A stretch of DNA of 64,000 bases from Zerene cesonia (Eukaryota; Arthropoda; Insecta; Lepidoptera; Pieridae): assembly GCF_012273895.1 (NCBI RefSeq), contig NC_052110.1, positions 930,001 to 994,000 of the forward strand, written 5' to 3'. This document shows positions 32,787-46,300 of the stretch, in pieces. The position numbers and the translations under genes were made by a program. How positions within the stretch are numbered: the first letter of the stretch is position 1; each line of letters begins with the position of its first letter. Under the pieces are notes generated by a model that had not been told where the DNA came from, did no database searches, and worked only from the letters and a program-made list of their open reading frames with translations.

Positions 32787-34097
32787 TGAGTAAGGCTATA
32801 GGCTATATATCTTCACGCTATGACGAATAGGTGCGGAGCACCAATGAAGAATGTTTCAAAACCGGGGCACATTTTTTTCTATTAAGAGCTTACGCTGCGT
32901 GCCCTGCGAGCGCTGCGAGTTAGCGTTAGCCCAATGTCCCCAACTATTCAAATTCCTATTCCATAAATCTGACGAGGTTCTATATAATATAAAAGCAACT
33001 GTCACACATGAAATGTTAATAAAAACGACAACAATTATAATCCGATATCCGCAACATTGATGTAACAGATGACCAAAACAGCCAATTACGCACTTCCGAC
33101 TGAATGCGTTTTTAACCGCGAACGATTGACATTCGTTGTACCGTGTTACACGTTTCATTTAATGTACTTATTGAACTTTACCTTGTTTACATTTAACCAA
33201 TTATTGTTATGGTCAAGTCTCATATCCCTATAATTATTATTTACCCGTGCTTCAACTCGAATAAATATGCCACGTTTTTACCTATATTATTAACAGTTGA
33301 TGATCAAGTCTCCTGTGAGTTATGCGTAAAATAAATGTAAAGATGCATTAAAAACTGAAGAAACACAGATTATATAACAACGGTTACCTGAGCATAACAC
33401 GAGGCTTTCTAATAAAAAAAATTTGAGAAATATAGTGAGCTAAAACATTTGATGTTCCTTATATATTTATTTTCAATTGTTCTAAATATGCCCCGCACCA
33501 TGAGGTGAAGTATAAGTAAAAAGGGGTGCGATAACTCGTGGGTGGGGTTATACTTAGAAATTTTTCGATTCACCTGCTATATTTTTTATCTCGGTCCATG
33601 TTATTTGCTGTTGTATTTTATACTAGCTGTTACACGCGTTTTCGCCCACGTGTATTTTTTTCGACAAATAAGTTTTTATATATTTATCATACCGTTAATG
33701 AAGGCCTTTGTATAGCTTTCTATAAATAAGTAAACTTTATATATAGACATTTCAACTAATTCGATATTATTTTGATGCACATATATCGTAAAACAATGCA
33801 CGTATATTATCTCTATGCGTTGTTATATAATGAATAAACAAGTTTTTCCTCTATTCATAGCAAATACTACGAAAATAACATTTAAGCGAAAGCAGATTAT
33901 GTTAAATTTAGTATCATTTATTTCGAACATGTGTAGATTTATGCTCGTATTTGTTAGAATAATTATACAATGCGTGCAGATGATTAAATAATTTTAAATG
34001 CTAACATTATACGGAAGAATTTAAAACATTATTTTATGGTAAACCTTATTTGAAATAGTATACAAATATCTGGTATTTAATACAATCTTACTTTCTA

Positions 34098-34311
34098 TCC
34101 TACTAATATTATAAATGCGAAAGTTTGTAAGGATGTATGTGTGTGTGTGTGTGTGTTTGTTACTCTTTCACGCAAAAACTACTGAACCAATTGCAATGAA
34201 ATTTGGTACGTAGCCAGCTGGACAACTGGAATAACATACAAAAAACTTTTTATCCCGATATCCTAAGGGATACGGACTTACGCGTGTGTACCCGCGGGGC
34301 GCAGCTTGTAC
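34098..34311 (-). repeat. Dispersed repeat with internal (TG)n
   Basis: Begins TACTAATATTATAAATGCGA, contains a (GT)n run at about 34,138-34,156, ttcacgcaaaaactactgaa, aactttttatcccgatatcc and ends acccgcggggcgcagcttgt. The copy at 46,898-47,090 is the same element in the other orientation. Confidence 0.65.
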
Positions 34312-35218
34312 GGACACAATAGTGTCATTTAAATTCGATAGGAATCTATCACAGTGCAAAATATTTGTACCACAATTAAAGGGTATAGAAAATGAACTAC
34401 CGCAATGCTCTATATATACAATATGAAAATAGTTTTCTGAACATTGAAAGAAAATACTATTTATTTATCCATACATAATATCAATAACAATAAACGGTCA
34501 GCTATCGTTTTGCTTTCTTAAAATTCGCCTAAATTATATTCAACTTTAATAACTTAAAAAATGAGTTGCAGGATATTTTGAATTGGAAATTTTAATTCCA
34601 TTTCTAACAACAACAATTAATTATTGGATAATTGTTCAAAACTACATATTTAATATTTGATTTATTCACAACATTAAAAAACAAATTCAAAACTGTGAAT
34701 CGTGTAGATGCCAATCATAAGGCAATTGGGTAAAGTTTAGCGGTAAGAGGTTTTGAGGACCGCAATAACCGACGCCATATTTCAATGTATTCATGAGATC
34801 TGTATTCCTATCGGTTTGGCTATCGTGCCATCTGTAGAATTTATCGTTATTGTATGTACGTATATATAAACAGCTATTTGAGTTATTTGATGCGTTTGTG
34901 ATGACGTACCAAAGGAGTGGTTAGAGGTACTAATTTTATTGCAGTGGAATTGATGGCCACTATGAGAAAAACAGTGGACTTTAATTGTTAATTAGGAAAA
35001 GAATTATGGTTTTATATTTGAGAGGTTGTGTACATATAAATGTATGAGATGTAGGTGACTTTACGAATAATAAGCTGAAGAAACGCTAATCCGAGTTTCA
35101 AGTGGACCATATTTGAAAATTGGATATAATATAAGAACAATAGGGACGAAGCATCAATGAGTTATTTGTATTAATGCCAAACATACACTATTGTACTGAT
35201 GACAGCTGATAATATAAG

Positions 35219-35452
35219 CAATGGTGGCTCAGTGGTGAGAACCTCGGACTTCAAAATCGATAAGTCGGGGTTCGAGACCGGGCGAGCGTGCAGGAAATAA
35301 ATTGATTTTTCAATTTATCTGCACATGAGGATAAAGTTCGATAACATGTGACATCTGCCAACCCGCACTTGGCCAGTACGGTGGATTATGGCCTGATCCC
35401 TCATAGAAGGCCGTGTCCCAGTAGTGGGAACATGTATGGGCTGATGATGATG
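35219..35452 (+). repeat. SINE family C with internal deletion
   Basis: Head ATGGTGGCTCAGTGGTGAGA, B box GGTTCGAGACC, tail GGGCTGATGATGATGAGAG. Compared with 59,793-60,137 it lacks the middle part (the gtggatagcatcaccactgc to ggtgaaggaaaacatcg region). Confidence 0.75.
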
Positions 35453-37324
35453 AGAGCTGACGAAGTGTTGTGGGCGAGTTAGTGTATTAAAAAAATAAAA
35501 TCGGTAGGAATTAAATTATACCCAAACTTAAATGTGATTATTGTAACAAATATTTGAATTTGATTTCAAAAACAGTTCTAAGTTTAATATCGGCAAAGTT
35601 TGAAGCGATATAAATGGATAAATGATCGGTTTGCTTGCATTATTGCAGGTTTTGCATAGCAAGTGCTAACTCACTGCATTGTATTAGAGAAATTCCATTG
35701 CACACCATTTACCAATACCTGCGGAACATCGGAAGGTCTAAAAGCTATTTCGTTTAAATAGATATTAATGTATTACAAGATAGTATGTAGGTATAATTGA
35801 TAGAAATATTTAGAAATGTATAATGTGACATAATTTATTATTTAGAAAATCTTAAATGATATGGTCCTTGAGCCAGACAGATTTCACAACCATTTCCTTC
35901 CGGGTTGATGATACCTTGTAGAATGGTCTATTATCCAATGATGATCTGCCTAGTGCATAAAAATGTTTGTTCAGTAATTTTCTCCTACTATTATTCACTT
36001 AATAGTTTATATACTAGGGGTAACATATAGTTACATAGAATTAATTACAGATATATATATAGTATATACCATAAAGTCCACAGAATATCAATGCGATTTA
36101 ATAAAGGTAAAGATTTTCCACGAGAATAAATATCTCTCTTTTTTATTAAATACATCTTTTTTTTAACAAAATAAATTTAATTAAGTACACAACATACAAA
36201 ATAATCACAGGGATTCATTGCTTCGTTACACTATAAACCCGAAACGTCGTGTACCAGGCGAGCATCTATTGAGAGGAGCTATCTCTCCCCGTCCTTGTTT
36301 GTGTGCATCATTTATTCTATGCACAATGTGTCAGTGTTGTTCGAAGCTTTCAAGATCACTCATGCATGCAGCTTTACTTGTATATTTTAAGGATACCAGT
36401 AATTGTTTGTTACTGTGTTAAATATACTATGGATTTCTATAAGTTACTCAATTTCTTAAGTTTGGTTGGTTTTATGAAAAAAAAAGATTTAAAAACATTT
36501 AGAAAGTCAAGTTTTTTTCTTGCTAAGAAATTGAGCGTATAAATGCAATGTTTAATTAATTATTATATCAAAAATATTGAATTAAAATATTAAACTATGC
36601 ATGCCTTATCTATATGAACATTTTTGTAATATAGCTAAGTATACGCATATAAGATAGTAATTTATCTGAGTACAGATAACATAATATTCATTATACTAGT
36701 AGTAAAAGTAATAAAATAATATTGATATTTTTAAATGTAAAGAAAGACAGCAGCACAAACAATTTTGCTATACATAGATATGAATGAGATAGAAGCCCCG
36801 CCCGTTGTTTACACAACAGCTCCGTAACCCAAAACATTGTACCAGGTTGTCATAACTAGGAAGAGAATATGTGATAGTAAGATCCGATATTGTTTACAAA
36901 CAAGCTCGAAATACAAAACAATGCACCAGGCTTTCAGAAATTCAAAGAGGACTTTACAATGAACGTATTATATTTAAATTTTTTTTATATTACAATTATA
37001 AGGTATGAGGAATGATGTGTTAATTAAAATTGCATACTACTGTATATTTGTAACCCGCGGCATCGCCCGCGTGGTCAAGTGAAATTAACAGAGTGGCTTG
37101 TTCGTAGCAAATACCACACAAATACGCATTATCAGTATCACAGTAAAAAGTAGTCCAAGTACATCGATAATTCTAGCAACCTTATTAGTCCCAGACACAA
37201 AACATTATAAAAACAATAATTAAACAAGTACTCAATGTAAGTTCTGCAATTGAGTCAGATTATAAAAAATTAAAAAATATATTAAAAACAACATAAAAAA
37301 ATATTTAATTTAGGCCTTTTTACA

Positions 37325-37417
37325 GTACATGAATTTAATACAATAACAATTTATTTATAGAGTTATAGAGTAAAATTATAGAGTAAAATAAATTGTTATT
37401 ATATTAAATTCATGTAC
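37325..37417. repeat. Long near-perfect inverted repeat (hairpin)
   Basis: Left arm 37,325-37,356 (GTACATGAATTTAATACAAT...) and right arm 37,386-37,417 pair over 32 bp with a single mismatch. The 29-nt loop contains two TATAGAGTAAAA-like units. No coding content. Confidence 0.85.
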
Positions 37418-38325
37418 AAAAAATTTTTTGTATTTGTTATGCTGAAGTGTCCAATAATTAATAGATAAGACTACCTCTAGAATTCTCCATTCGAAGGTTA
37501 TTCCGTAGATGTCCAACCTATTATATACAAGTAGAAATGAATTTTCAAATCAAATTAGAATTGGCGAAAACATTGGTTTTTTTTTAAATAAAAGATTTGT
37601 TTATTATTGATCTACTCACCTTTCTGGTCTGAAATTTGTCTTCGTATGGTATAAGATATGATTTGCCTTATATATCGTATTTATTTTTTTATATTACCCT
37701 CATAGATGTTAGAATGTAAGGCACTTATAGAATGAAAATACATCTTGTACAGTAATAATAATAATACAATACTTATTAATTAAGGCTTAGTGAGCAACTG
37801 CAGAAAAAAATGTTATAATAATTTGCATATTGGATATCGATTGGTAAGTTCCAATATCACAATATGGACATTACAATACCAAATAATCTCAGTTGGCACA
37901 ATGACACAAATAATTAACACAAACATAAAATAACCTCTAAATTGCAATAAGCACCTAGCCTTTTATAAACTGCGTCAATCGCTATTAATATTCATAAAGG
38001 ACACAATTAAACTTTCTCAACAACCTTTTTAACTTTTAATGCCACTATTGTTTCGCAATTTTCTTTCTTGTATAGTTAAAACTGTTATATATTGGTGTGA
38101 AGAAAGTGAGTTATTATATTCGGTTTTAAAAGAAAAATTACTAGGGATATATTATTATTCGTGAGAGTTCAGTCGATATATTCATAATCATATAATACGA
38201 TGTTAACATAAGTATATAATAAGACTTAACAATTAATCACATTTATTTGGGCTATGAATGGCTTCACTTTGCTAAGGACTTTGGAAAAAAAAAAATGAAA
38301 CAAAGTTTGATTTGTGAGATTAATA

Positions 38326-38413
38326 ATATAATAATTATAATTTCTGTAAATATACTGTTAATATAGTATTTGTAATATTAATAATTATAATTTCTGTAAA
38401 TATACTGTTAATA
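38326..38413 (+). repeat. Tandem duplication, 50-bp period
   Basis: The segment ataattataatttctgtaaa and then tatactgttaata occurs at 38,331 and again at 38,381 without mismatches over about 33 bp. Confidence 0.8.
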
Positions 38414-41400
38414 CACATTCTAATTTTTAACTATATTATATTTTGAATCTGAATTCACAACTCGAATTCCGATATTTACAGAATAAATATAGCAAATTTA
38501 TTACACTTAGAGCTCTTACAATATTTAGATACGCCAACATTTCATATTTTCGATATCGTTTTTTATTCGATCCCGTGTAAATATTGTTAAAAGCCATTAC
38601 AATAATATTTCTTTTTCTCGACCATAGACGATAGCGGTTAGATATCAATGTATCCACTGTAACATTCAATCTTTTATGTCTAAGTGTATTAAAAGGTTAT
38701 CGTAGTTTGTCACTATTTTTATCAGGGGGATTATACGAAGGGCTTTGTCGATATGTCCTTATGGGACGGCATTCGCGAAATATCTCTCCATCGAAATAGG
38801 GTTGCGGCAAAATACACAGCAATTAATATTGTTAATGTTTATGTTGGTGTATTTTATCATTCCTGATTCATTCAGGTTTCTTCTAATAAAATAAAGCTAT
38901 TGTTTTTTCGTTGATTTAAACCCAGGTGCACGTGTACGAATAATAATTAATATCAATACCCACTACGATAATTTGGCGCTATGATAATTAATCTTCGTAA
39001 ATGAAAGCTAAAGCCGATGTTACCGCTACAGGCAGGCACCTTTATTGTGACAGGTCAGGCTGACTTTGATGTTCCGCAAGAGGATCGCCCTTAGGTGTAA
39101 TGCTATCGGAATTTACATTTAAATTTGTATGCTACTTGTTTGGGTTTTGTCAAAACTAAAACAAAAATCACACTACATATTTGCTTTTTTTATAATTGTG
39201 ACTTTGAAGTCACTGCCGCTGCAAATATTCTCAATTAATTTTGTATGATGAATTTACCAGGTTGTCGTATGTTAAGTCATTCTAAGTCCGATTTATTTTA
39301 ATGTTTAAATGGTATATTTAACCAACATTTTCTAAATCTTGTAATCGAAAAAAAAAAATACGATGGCGTATTGACCATAACCTATGGCCTAATGAAGAAT
39401 ATAGATTCTAAGTAATTTAAATAAAATCTGCACCAACAAACAGTCGTTATTAAACACACATTGGTAGACGCAAAGCACGTATGAACATAATTCACATTTC
39501 AAGTCTAGTAGACAAACTAATTGGAAAGGAAATGACGTCAATACTTCAATCAACCACGAACAGGTCTGGGCTGAATGATAATTGTGGGGAAACTTAATAT
39601 CTTCGCCTATCCCGTGCATCTGGCCTCTATGAAATTAAGGTTAAGATGCAAACTTTGATAGAATAAGTTTCATGAAATACTACCACATCAAATACATAAG
39701 AAAAAAATCACCAGAAATTTCTTGCACGAGTAATGTATTAGTATTAGACTTTTAGTATTAGATTAATTTAGTATTAGGATTGCAAACAACCAAGGACAAT
39801 TTTTACAGTAACATAAATATAAGACATAAAATTTATCTATTCATTTTTGCTGTGTTTGATTCATTCGCTGAATATTACAAAAAGTTGTAGGACATTTCTA
39901 AATTAGTTATGTACGAAAAAAAACTGATGGACTGTCAAAGCGGCCAAATACTTCTCCGGTATCCAGTGTAAGAAAGAAGAAGAAAGAAGAAAGAAAAAAC
40001 ATTTATTTGGCGACATGAAACACAAAAACACAGATGAAATAAAAAATAATAAAATAAACAACTAAAACAAAAGTAAATAATAATAGAAAAGAGAGAAAAA
40101 AAAGTACAACAATAGCGTGTCCCACAATACCGCCAAAAAGGATCTAGTTTCTGTATGAAAGTCATGATAATAGCAGATTCCTAGATAATAGCAGATTCCT
40201 ATTGTAATGTTATAATATCCTACATAATACAGAATAAATAAACAAACTTCGTTCTGAAATCGTGGCGCTTAACATGCAATTCAAAATTAATCGCAAGTAA
40301 CTTGTTAAAAGTTTTGTTTGAATAAATCATTGTATTGACCGGAAAATTAAAAGTATCGCATTAGATAAGTTTATTATGTGAACGTGAGAAGATCGTGTGT
40401 ATGTGTAAGAATATCATATACGTAATGGAAATAAAGAAGCAATTTTATCCAAAAAACGAATTACTGAAATTATATAAGCATATTACCACGCATACCGTTT
40501 TTGAAAATGTTTGCTTTTCAATTTAATAAAAAAGGTTACTAATTAATGTTGTTGTGACATCATTTTTGTTATTAGATATTAGATATACTTGGTTAGGTCA
40601 GTGGCTTAAATATGAGTTGTTTAATTAACATGAACTCTCCGAAGAATAGATAAAAAACAAAATGCTGGATAATAAACTCGTATGTTATAAAACGTGATGA
40701 AAAACCTAATAGCTATATATTACTCTACAAATAACGATAATAAACAGGTCACAAATAAAAGCGATATGAACGCACACAAATCGTTGGGCCCGACCCCCGG
40801 GACTCCAAGATAAGTGAATTCGCTACAACGTGCGCCCAATAGATATCGTTGGGGTTTTTTTTTTATTTTTGTTTGCTCAAATATCGAATTAATATTAGTG
40901 CTTGTATATCGGAATGTGGCTGTGTTTTTATTTGAATTTTATAAAGTACAGATCGTAATTCCACATGATATACTGGATTTAATAAATGATGTAGAACCAC
41001 AAATAGCATAATACTATACTAGTAGTAGAACTTGAGCTGCCATGTAAAGACATACATAGCGATGTTTATCAATACTAAATTTCAAACTGATATTTTTTAA
41101 CATTGTTATTTTTTTATAATATACAATTCGATGCATTTCAATTTGTTTAATTATTTTTCTGATGAATTCACACTAAATAGAACTAACTATAATCACAATA
41201 TATTAATAACCCTAATTCGAAAGAATAGAATTTGAAAAAAATACGAATATGGACATGTATTTTCTTCTGTCTGTATGTAAATTCTGTGTGAATTATAACT
41301 ATTCGAACGATATGGTGATGTTGATTGGCACTGACGTTTAGAATTTCGTTGCTTCATCATATATCATCCTATATAAGGATGTCCTGAACCAAACTACCCA

Positions 41401-41792
41401 TTTGAGAGGAACAGTTAAATTTTACTAATTCTAGAGACAGACTGTATTATAGTTATAACGCACAACCTATATACATAGGAATATGAACAAGCAACTAAAT
41501 TTATTATTATAATTGTTTAATTTGAACTTAACGTGTAGAGTTTCAAACTTAGCTCTACTGTAGATCTGATATTAACTTTTTCAGGGCGAAGCCCTACAGT
41601 CGCGTCTTCGTCTACGTATTCGTGGGTTAAGAGTCCACCCTGGCCAAAATACAGTTACAGTATACCTACAGTTAGATTTTGTTACGCAACTATAAACATT
41701 ATAATAACAGCAGCAAAAAAATACGCTTTAATTCACGTTAGTCCATGAAAACAAAGCAAATAAATCATAAATCCCAATCGTTGATTAACAGG

Positions 41793-42032
41793 TTAAATGT
41801 CGTCTGTGCAGCCTTTTAGGACGTCCACTGTTGGACATAGGCCTCCCTCAGAGATTTCCAAAACAACCGATCACCAGCGGCTCCCTGCCACTTTAATCAG
41901 GTCGTCCGTCCATCTTGTTGAAGGCCGTCCAACGCTGCGACGTCCTGTACGTGGTCGCCATTTGAGAAACTTTCTGCCCCAACGGCCATCGGTTCTTCGG
42001 GCTATGTGCCCAGCCCAGCGCCACTTCAACTT
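41793..42032 (-). pseudogene. C-terminal fragment of a non-LTR retrotransposon reverse-transcriptase ORF
   Basis: On the minus strand an uninterrupted frame of about 79 codons ends in TAA (41,795-41,793). It reads KLKWRWAGHIARRTDGRWGR, later GRRSVGRPSTRWTDDLIKVA and SRW. The WxGH.AR...RW and GRPxTRW.DD...AG..W layout is that typical after the RT domain in non-LTR ORF2 proteins. Everything upstream (endonuclease, RT) is missing, so it is a 5'-truncated, dead copy. An open frame on the opposite strand is a shadow. Confidence 0.75.
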
Positions 42033-42065
42033 ACTAAATTAATTACAGCTTAAATGTGTGTATGT

Positions 42066-42265
42066 GAAGTCCCGTGTCCCCTAGTGGGGGATGGGGCAGA
42101 TGATGTACATCTGTTTCACTGATCAATTTTTTTACGGACAAGTAGGTGATCAACCTTCTGTGTCCTGCCAGACTGAGACATTTTTTTTTGTGCGTCCCCA
42201 CCGGGAATTGAACCCAGGACCCCTCGGTTCTACGCTCATGCGTTAGCCACTGTACCAAGGAGGCG
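42066..42265 (-). repeat. tRNA-derived SINE, family B, reverse orientation
   Basis: In reverse: GCCTCCTTGGTACAGTGGCT, B box GGTTCAATTCC, then GTCTGGCAGGACACAGAAG and GATGTACATCATCTGCCCCA. It lies 33 bp from the retrotransposon fragment, on the same strand. Confidence 0.8.
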
Positions 42266-43013
42266 GTCACAGCTTAAATGTGCTCGTCACTAATTAATTA
42301 TGTCAAGCAGGGTTCATCTATTTAATTCGCCTAATCGTTTTAGGTCATTGAAAATATATTTGATACATTTGTCATTTGTGTTGAATGGTCTGTTGCAGCT
42401 ATCTTACATGTTTGCATGTAATGCATATTTATATGTAAATTATCATTGAGGTATTTTATCAAGTCTTGTCTAGAAACGCTCTGTCGTTGGCTTCTTGTTT
42501 GTAATAATGGCAATGCTACGACTACACCAATGCGTCTTTTACGATTACAAAATGTGAATGATATTTGTTTAATGACTATTCATTCACATAAAACTCACCA
42601 CATCATCATTGCTGATGTACTGAACCTGATTAAAACCATAATTTGAAGTTAAAAACACGACTTTCGTTTGTTTTACAAGTAACCATGATATTTATTTGTT
42701 CCATAATAAGTAAACTTACTCCAGATAAAAGGTTTTACGTTGAAGGGTTCAGACGGTGAACACTTTGGTTCATTCGAGACTTGAGTCAATACTTCAGTCT
42801 AACTTCACTTTTAATTCATTTGACAATGCATTGGTCAGGTCAGCGTGGGTCAAACCCAATACGATCTAAGCACAAGAAATGGCAGGTGAATTTTATCTAT
42901 TATTATACTATTATTATAGTCGGTAGTATAAATAGGGCCATATTATTCTGAGCAGTCCTTTTTGACATTATTTGTATAGAGCGTATTTTTTACAATAAAA
43001 CATAATATTTTTA

Positions 43014-43337
43014 TGTGGAAGTCGAGCACGCTTCGACACAAATTGGGCCAGCTCGCATCGGGGAAGTACCACACCCCCACAGAAAATCGGCGTAAAATAG
43101 TAACAAGTGTTTCGTTTCGTGAGTGGGGGAGCCGGAGGCCCATATCCTTTTCCTTACCCTTCCCAATCCTTTCCTTAATTCCTCTTGTTAATCCTTTCTT
43201 TATCCCTTACCAATTTAAAGTCGGCAATTCATTTGTAGAGGGTAAAGTCTGCAATTTGACCTTATGTCTTCTTTAATTGTTCTTGGGCGGTGGTAGCGCT
43301 TACCATGAAGCGACCCACTGCTGACTATGACATAAAG
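43014..43337 (+). repeat. Dispersed repeat family A, near full length
   Basis: Head TGTGGAAGTCGAGCACGCTT, then GGGCCAGCTCGCATCGGGGA, a C/T-rich middle, GGCGGTGGTAGCGCTTACCA and the tail CTGACTATGACATAAAG. The most complete copy in the window. Confidence 0.7.
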
Positions 43338-46300
43338 CAACGTGTATGTTAATTTATTATATCATTGCGGTACATTGTGGCATCATTTTAAAGCAAAATT
43401 CGTTCTCGGCGGATAAAACTCAAAGTATTAAATCGCACTGTTGCGACGTAAGAAATAAGGCAAACCAACGTAAAAAAAACACTTTCGCATTTAAAACATA
43501 AAAGATTTAATTAAAAAAAAAATGCACTTGGAATTTTACGGGTATTATCGGCATGGCTAGTATAAAATACAATCAAAAAAATAAAAATTACTATGTAGAA
43601 AATTCAATTCAATACAAATAGACTAGGGTATTTTTACTAAATAATGAATTTCACATTACATTTTTCTGTTGTTAATTTAAATTGAACGTAAAAGTTTCTT
43701 TCACAATTAAGGTGCTATTTTATGAACGAATTATAACAATGAATGAAACTAACTAGAAACTAAGTTTTTTAATATTTTTAATTTTCAAATAATATTTTAT
43801 TATCATGTGTGCATTGCGCACGAATAACGAAATTAAATAAAAGCTTTTTGTATACACAAATATTAAGTATAAGTATAACATAATAAAACATTTAAAACAA
43901 GAAGGTAAGGAAACTCGTGTGTAAGTGATATTCAAACTGCGTTCATTTTATTTGTAAAAAAAAGCGACAGCAAGCGTAACGTTGAAGAAAATCAACCATT
44001 ATTTACGTAACGTGATGTTGGTTTAGGACCGGATTGAATTTACAACCAAGAAGCTTCTTTTAATGTTATGCTGAGTGTTAACCTTGTGTCACTATTGTAC
44101 TCATGATATTGTACGTTATCAACTTTTGTAGTAAAATAAAGACCTATGGTTGTAACTGTAATTCACACCTCATTATGCGAAGTATCAGAAAGTAAATTCT
44201 CGAAAAATTCGTTATGCCTTGGTTCGCAATTGTTTCATTGATTACACGATCAGTTATCCACGCAATCACATCATCTTGCGCACCATTAGAAATATATTTT
44301 TAAACTGTTCTCTATTAATTAATTGCATATGTAAAGAAAACATTTTTTACCTTATTTAAAACCAGCTTTGCCAAATTATTTCAAGTCACTGAGGTACGGA
44401 AATAATTTGTTTATATCCAACTAGTCAATTCTTAGTTTTGTAAAAACTGAAAATATTCTCATATGTGTATATTTTATGAGATAAGAAAGTTAATTTTTAT
44501 GAATTTGTGTCCAACAAAAGTAGGTGACTATGGAGGACGAATTCCTACAATATCTCCAATCACTGGATAGTTAATTATGTTAATATAAATGTTACCCAGT
44601 AATTATGCTAAGTATAGAGGCATTTGACTAAAAGCGTTAGATGAAAGCGAGCTGCTATGCATTATTCACATTCTCAGCACCGTTTAATGTGTAACCAGTC
44701 TAAATAATAATACTAGGACTATGCTACAATTGTGGTAAAGTAATTGCATTTTAATGAGAATATAAATGTTACGTGTATATCGTTTCATCTTCTTCCTGAT
44801 CAATATTTTATTAATTTTAGGCAAAAACTGGTAGACGAATTTGTACGGCAGGCAATAAGTGTATGGCCTAGAATTATGTAAAGGGTAGATTTTTTTTAGT
44901 CTACGCTATAGTGAAGTGAATTGAAAATTATGTCTCCCAAACTTACCATCTATTGGTGATTGCTATCCAGTTTTATCACGTATTCAATACGCCTGTCTCC
45001 GAGTACTGTTTCTGTTTCTAATAAAACATACTAAAACAAAGGTAAACATAATTTAACACTAACATAATTAGAGTAAATAAAAATCAACGCCGCGATATAA
45101 CCACCTTTAGTGCTTTCTTACGTTCTCGTAAACCAATAAATAATTTGTCGAGATCGTCTGCGGAGGCAAAGCTAGCCGTAAAGTTTACATTATTTCATTT
45201 TATCGTCCCTAAGGTGTGGTTAAATTCTTATTTGATTACGTTACGATACTAAAATTATCGCGGGATTCATTGTGTTTCGCAGACGTCTCAATAAATTTTA
45301 TGATAACCGTTATTTCGTTTAAGATGTTTTATTGTTTGCAAAAGCCTTTATGTCCGTTTTTAATTTCTATCAATGATTGCACTGCTTCGTTTAATTGCTT
45401 ATACATAAACCATTAATTTGTGATCATTAAATAGTAAAGGTACAATTACCGTTTATAATGTATTAGAACATTATGTTTCACATTATTAAATAAACAAGTC
45501 TGAAACTAATTCGCTCATACCAATCTTGACCAGGAACTCGCAGTGCCGAAATGGGTATATTATTATCATAATTTTACTCATAATGATTATATCCTCCAAA
45601 AATTACCGTCTTTACCGTCCGCATACCTGTTATATTAGTACATTGTTATGTATACTTTAGAAGTGGAAAAACACTACATTCAAATATAAATCAGTTTATC
45701 TTTAATTTTATTCAGTCCACATTGCTGCTTTCAAATATCTTCGAAATTTCCACCAGCTATAACTACAGTGACTTCAACCGACAAATTTCAACAAAAAATC
45801 TCGCTATCTGCGCATAGGTAAAATGGATTTAATTCAACATTAATAAATGCTACTTAGCATGCAAAGTACGCCCTATTACCCGTATAAATCTGCGGAAACT
45901 TGTCTGTCCCTACTCTAGGCAACTTTTAACTTACAATCAGACGGTTACGCAAACTTTCGCTCATATTTACGATTCAAGGATTCCTGTGTTCTATAGGAAA
46001 TAAGAATTAGTTTACAAGAGTTTCAACTGATGTGTACTGAGTTACTTGACTTAATTGTAAATGAAATTATTGCGTTTTAAAGCTATTTTATTCTGATCCA
46101 ACACGGTGATCTTAGGTCTCCTTTTAGAGGCGTTTTATAAGCCGAGCTGTGTTTTCTTTAGGAAAACAATTAGGTATTTATGAAGCTGCCTGTTAAATCT
46201 GCTTAAGAAGCTTTTATCTTATTATAAATATTAGAACTGCGGAATGTAGGTCATATTTCGATCAACGAAGTACTACTACTAAACTGGTAATGGTTACCGT

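Larger units (their letters stand above)
30340..41792. other. Long gene-poor region, possibly intronic to the 30.3-kb transcript
   Basis: No coding exon recognised. Besides listed repeats: a CAA run at 32,297-32,312, small CTTCGCCCG-type remnants near 32,500-32,600, 33,624-33,690 and 37,050-37,090, and a diverged 86-bp-period duplication at 36,804-36,958. There is also a long hairpin at 37,325-37,417, a 50-bp tandem duplication at 38,326-38,413, a non-repeat-like segment with adjacent E-boxes at 38,921-39,115, and A/G-rich low complexity near 39,970-40,110. Confidence 0.4.

Noticed and set aside
34138..34156. CRISPR-like or regulatory short repeat
   Set aside because: A simple (GT)n microsatellite inside a dispersed repeat. 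No spacers, and the genome is eukaryotic.
39935..40165. Minus-strand open frame rich in Phe, Ser and Leu
   Set aside because: Derived from A/G-rich low-complexity sequence, with no start context or homology.
41797..42042. Plus-strand open frame of 81 codons
   Set aside because: Opposite strand of the non-LTR retrotransposon ORF tail.
44936..44955. Minus-strand ATG followed by GTAAGT near 44,940
   Set aside because: No recognisable partner exon or promoter on that strand; a lone motif of this size is expected by chance.
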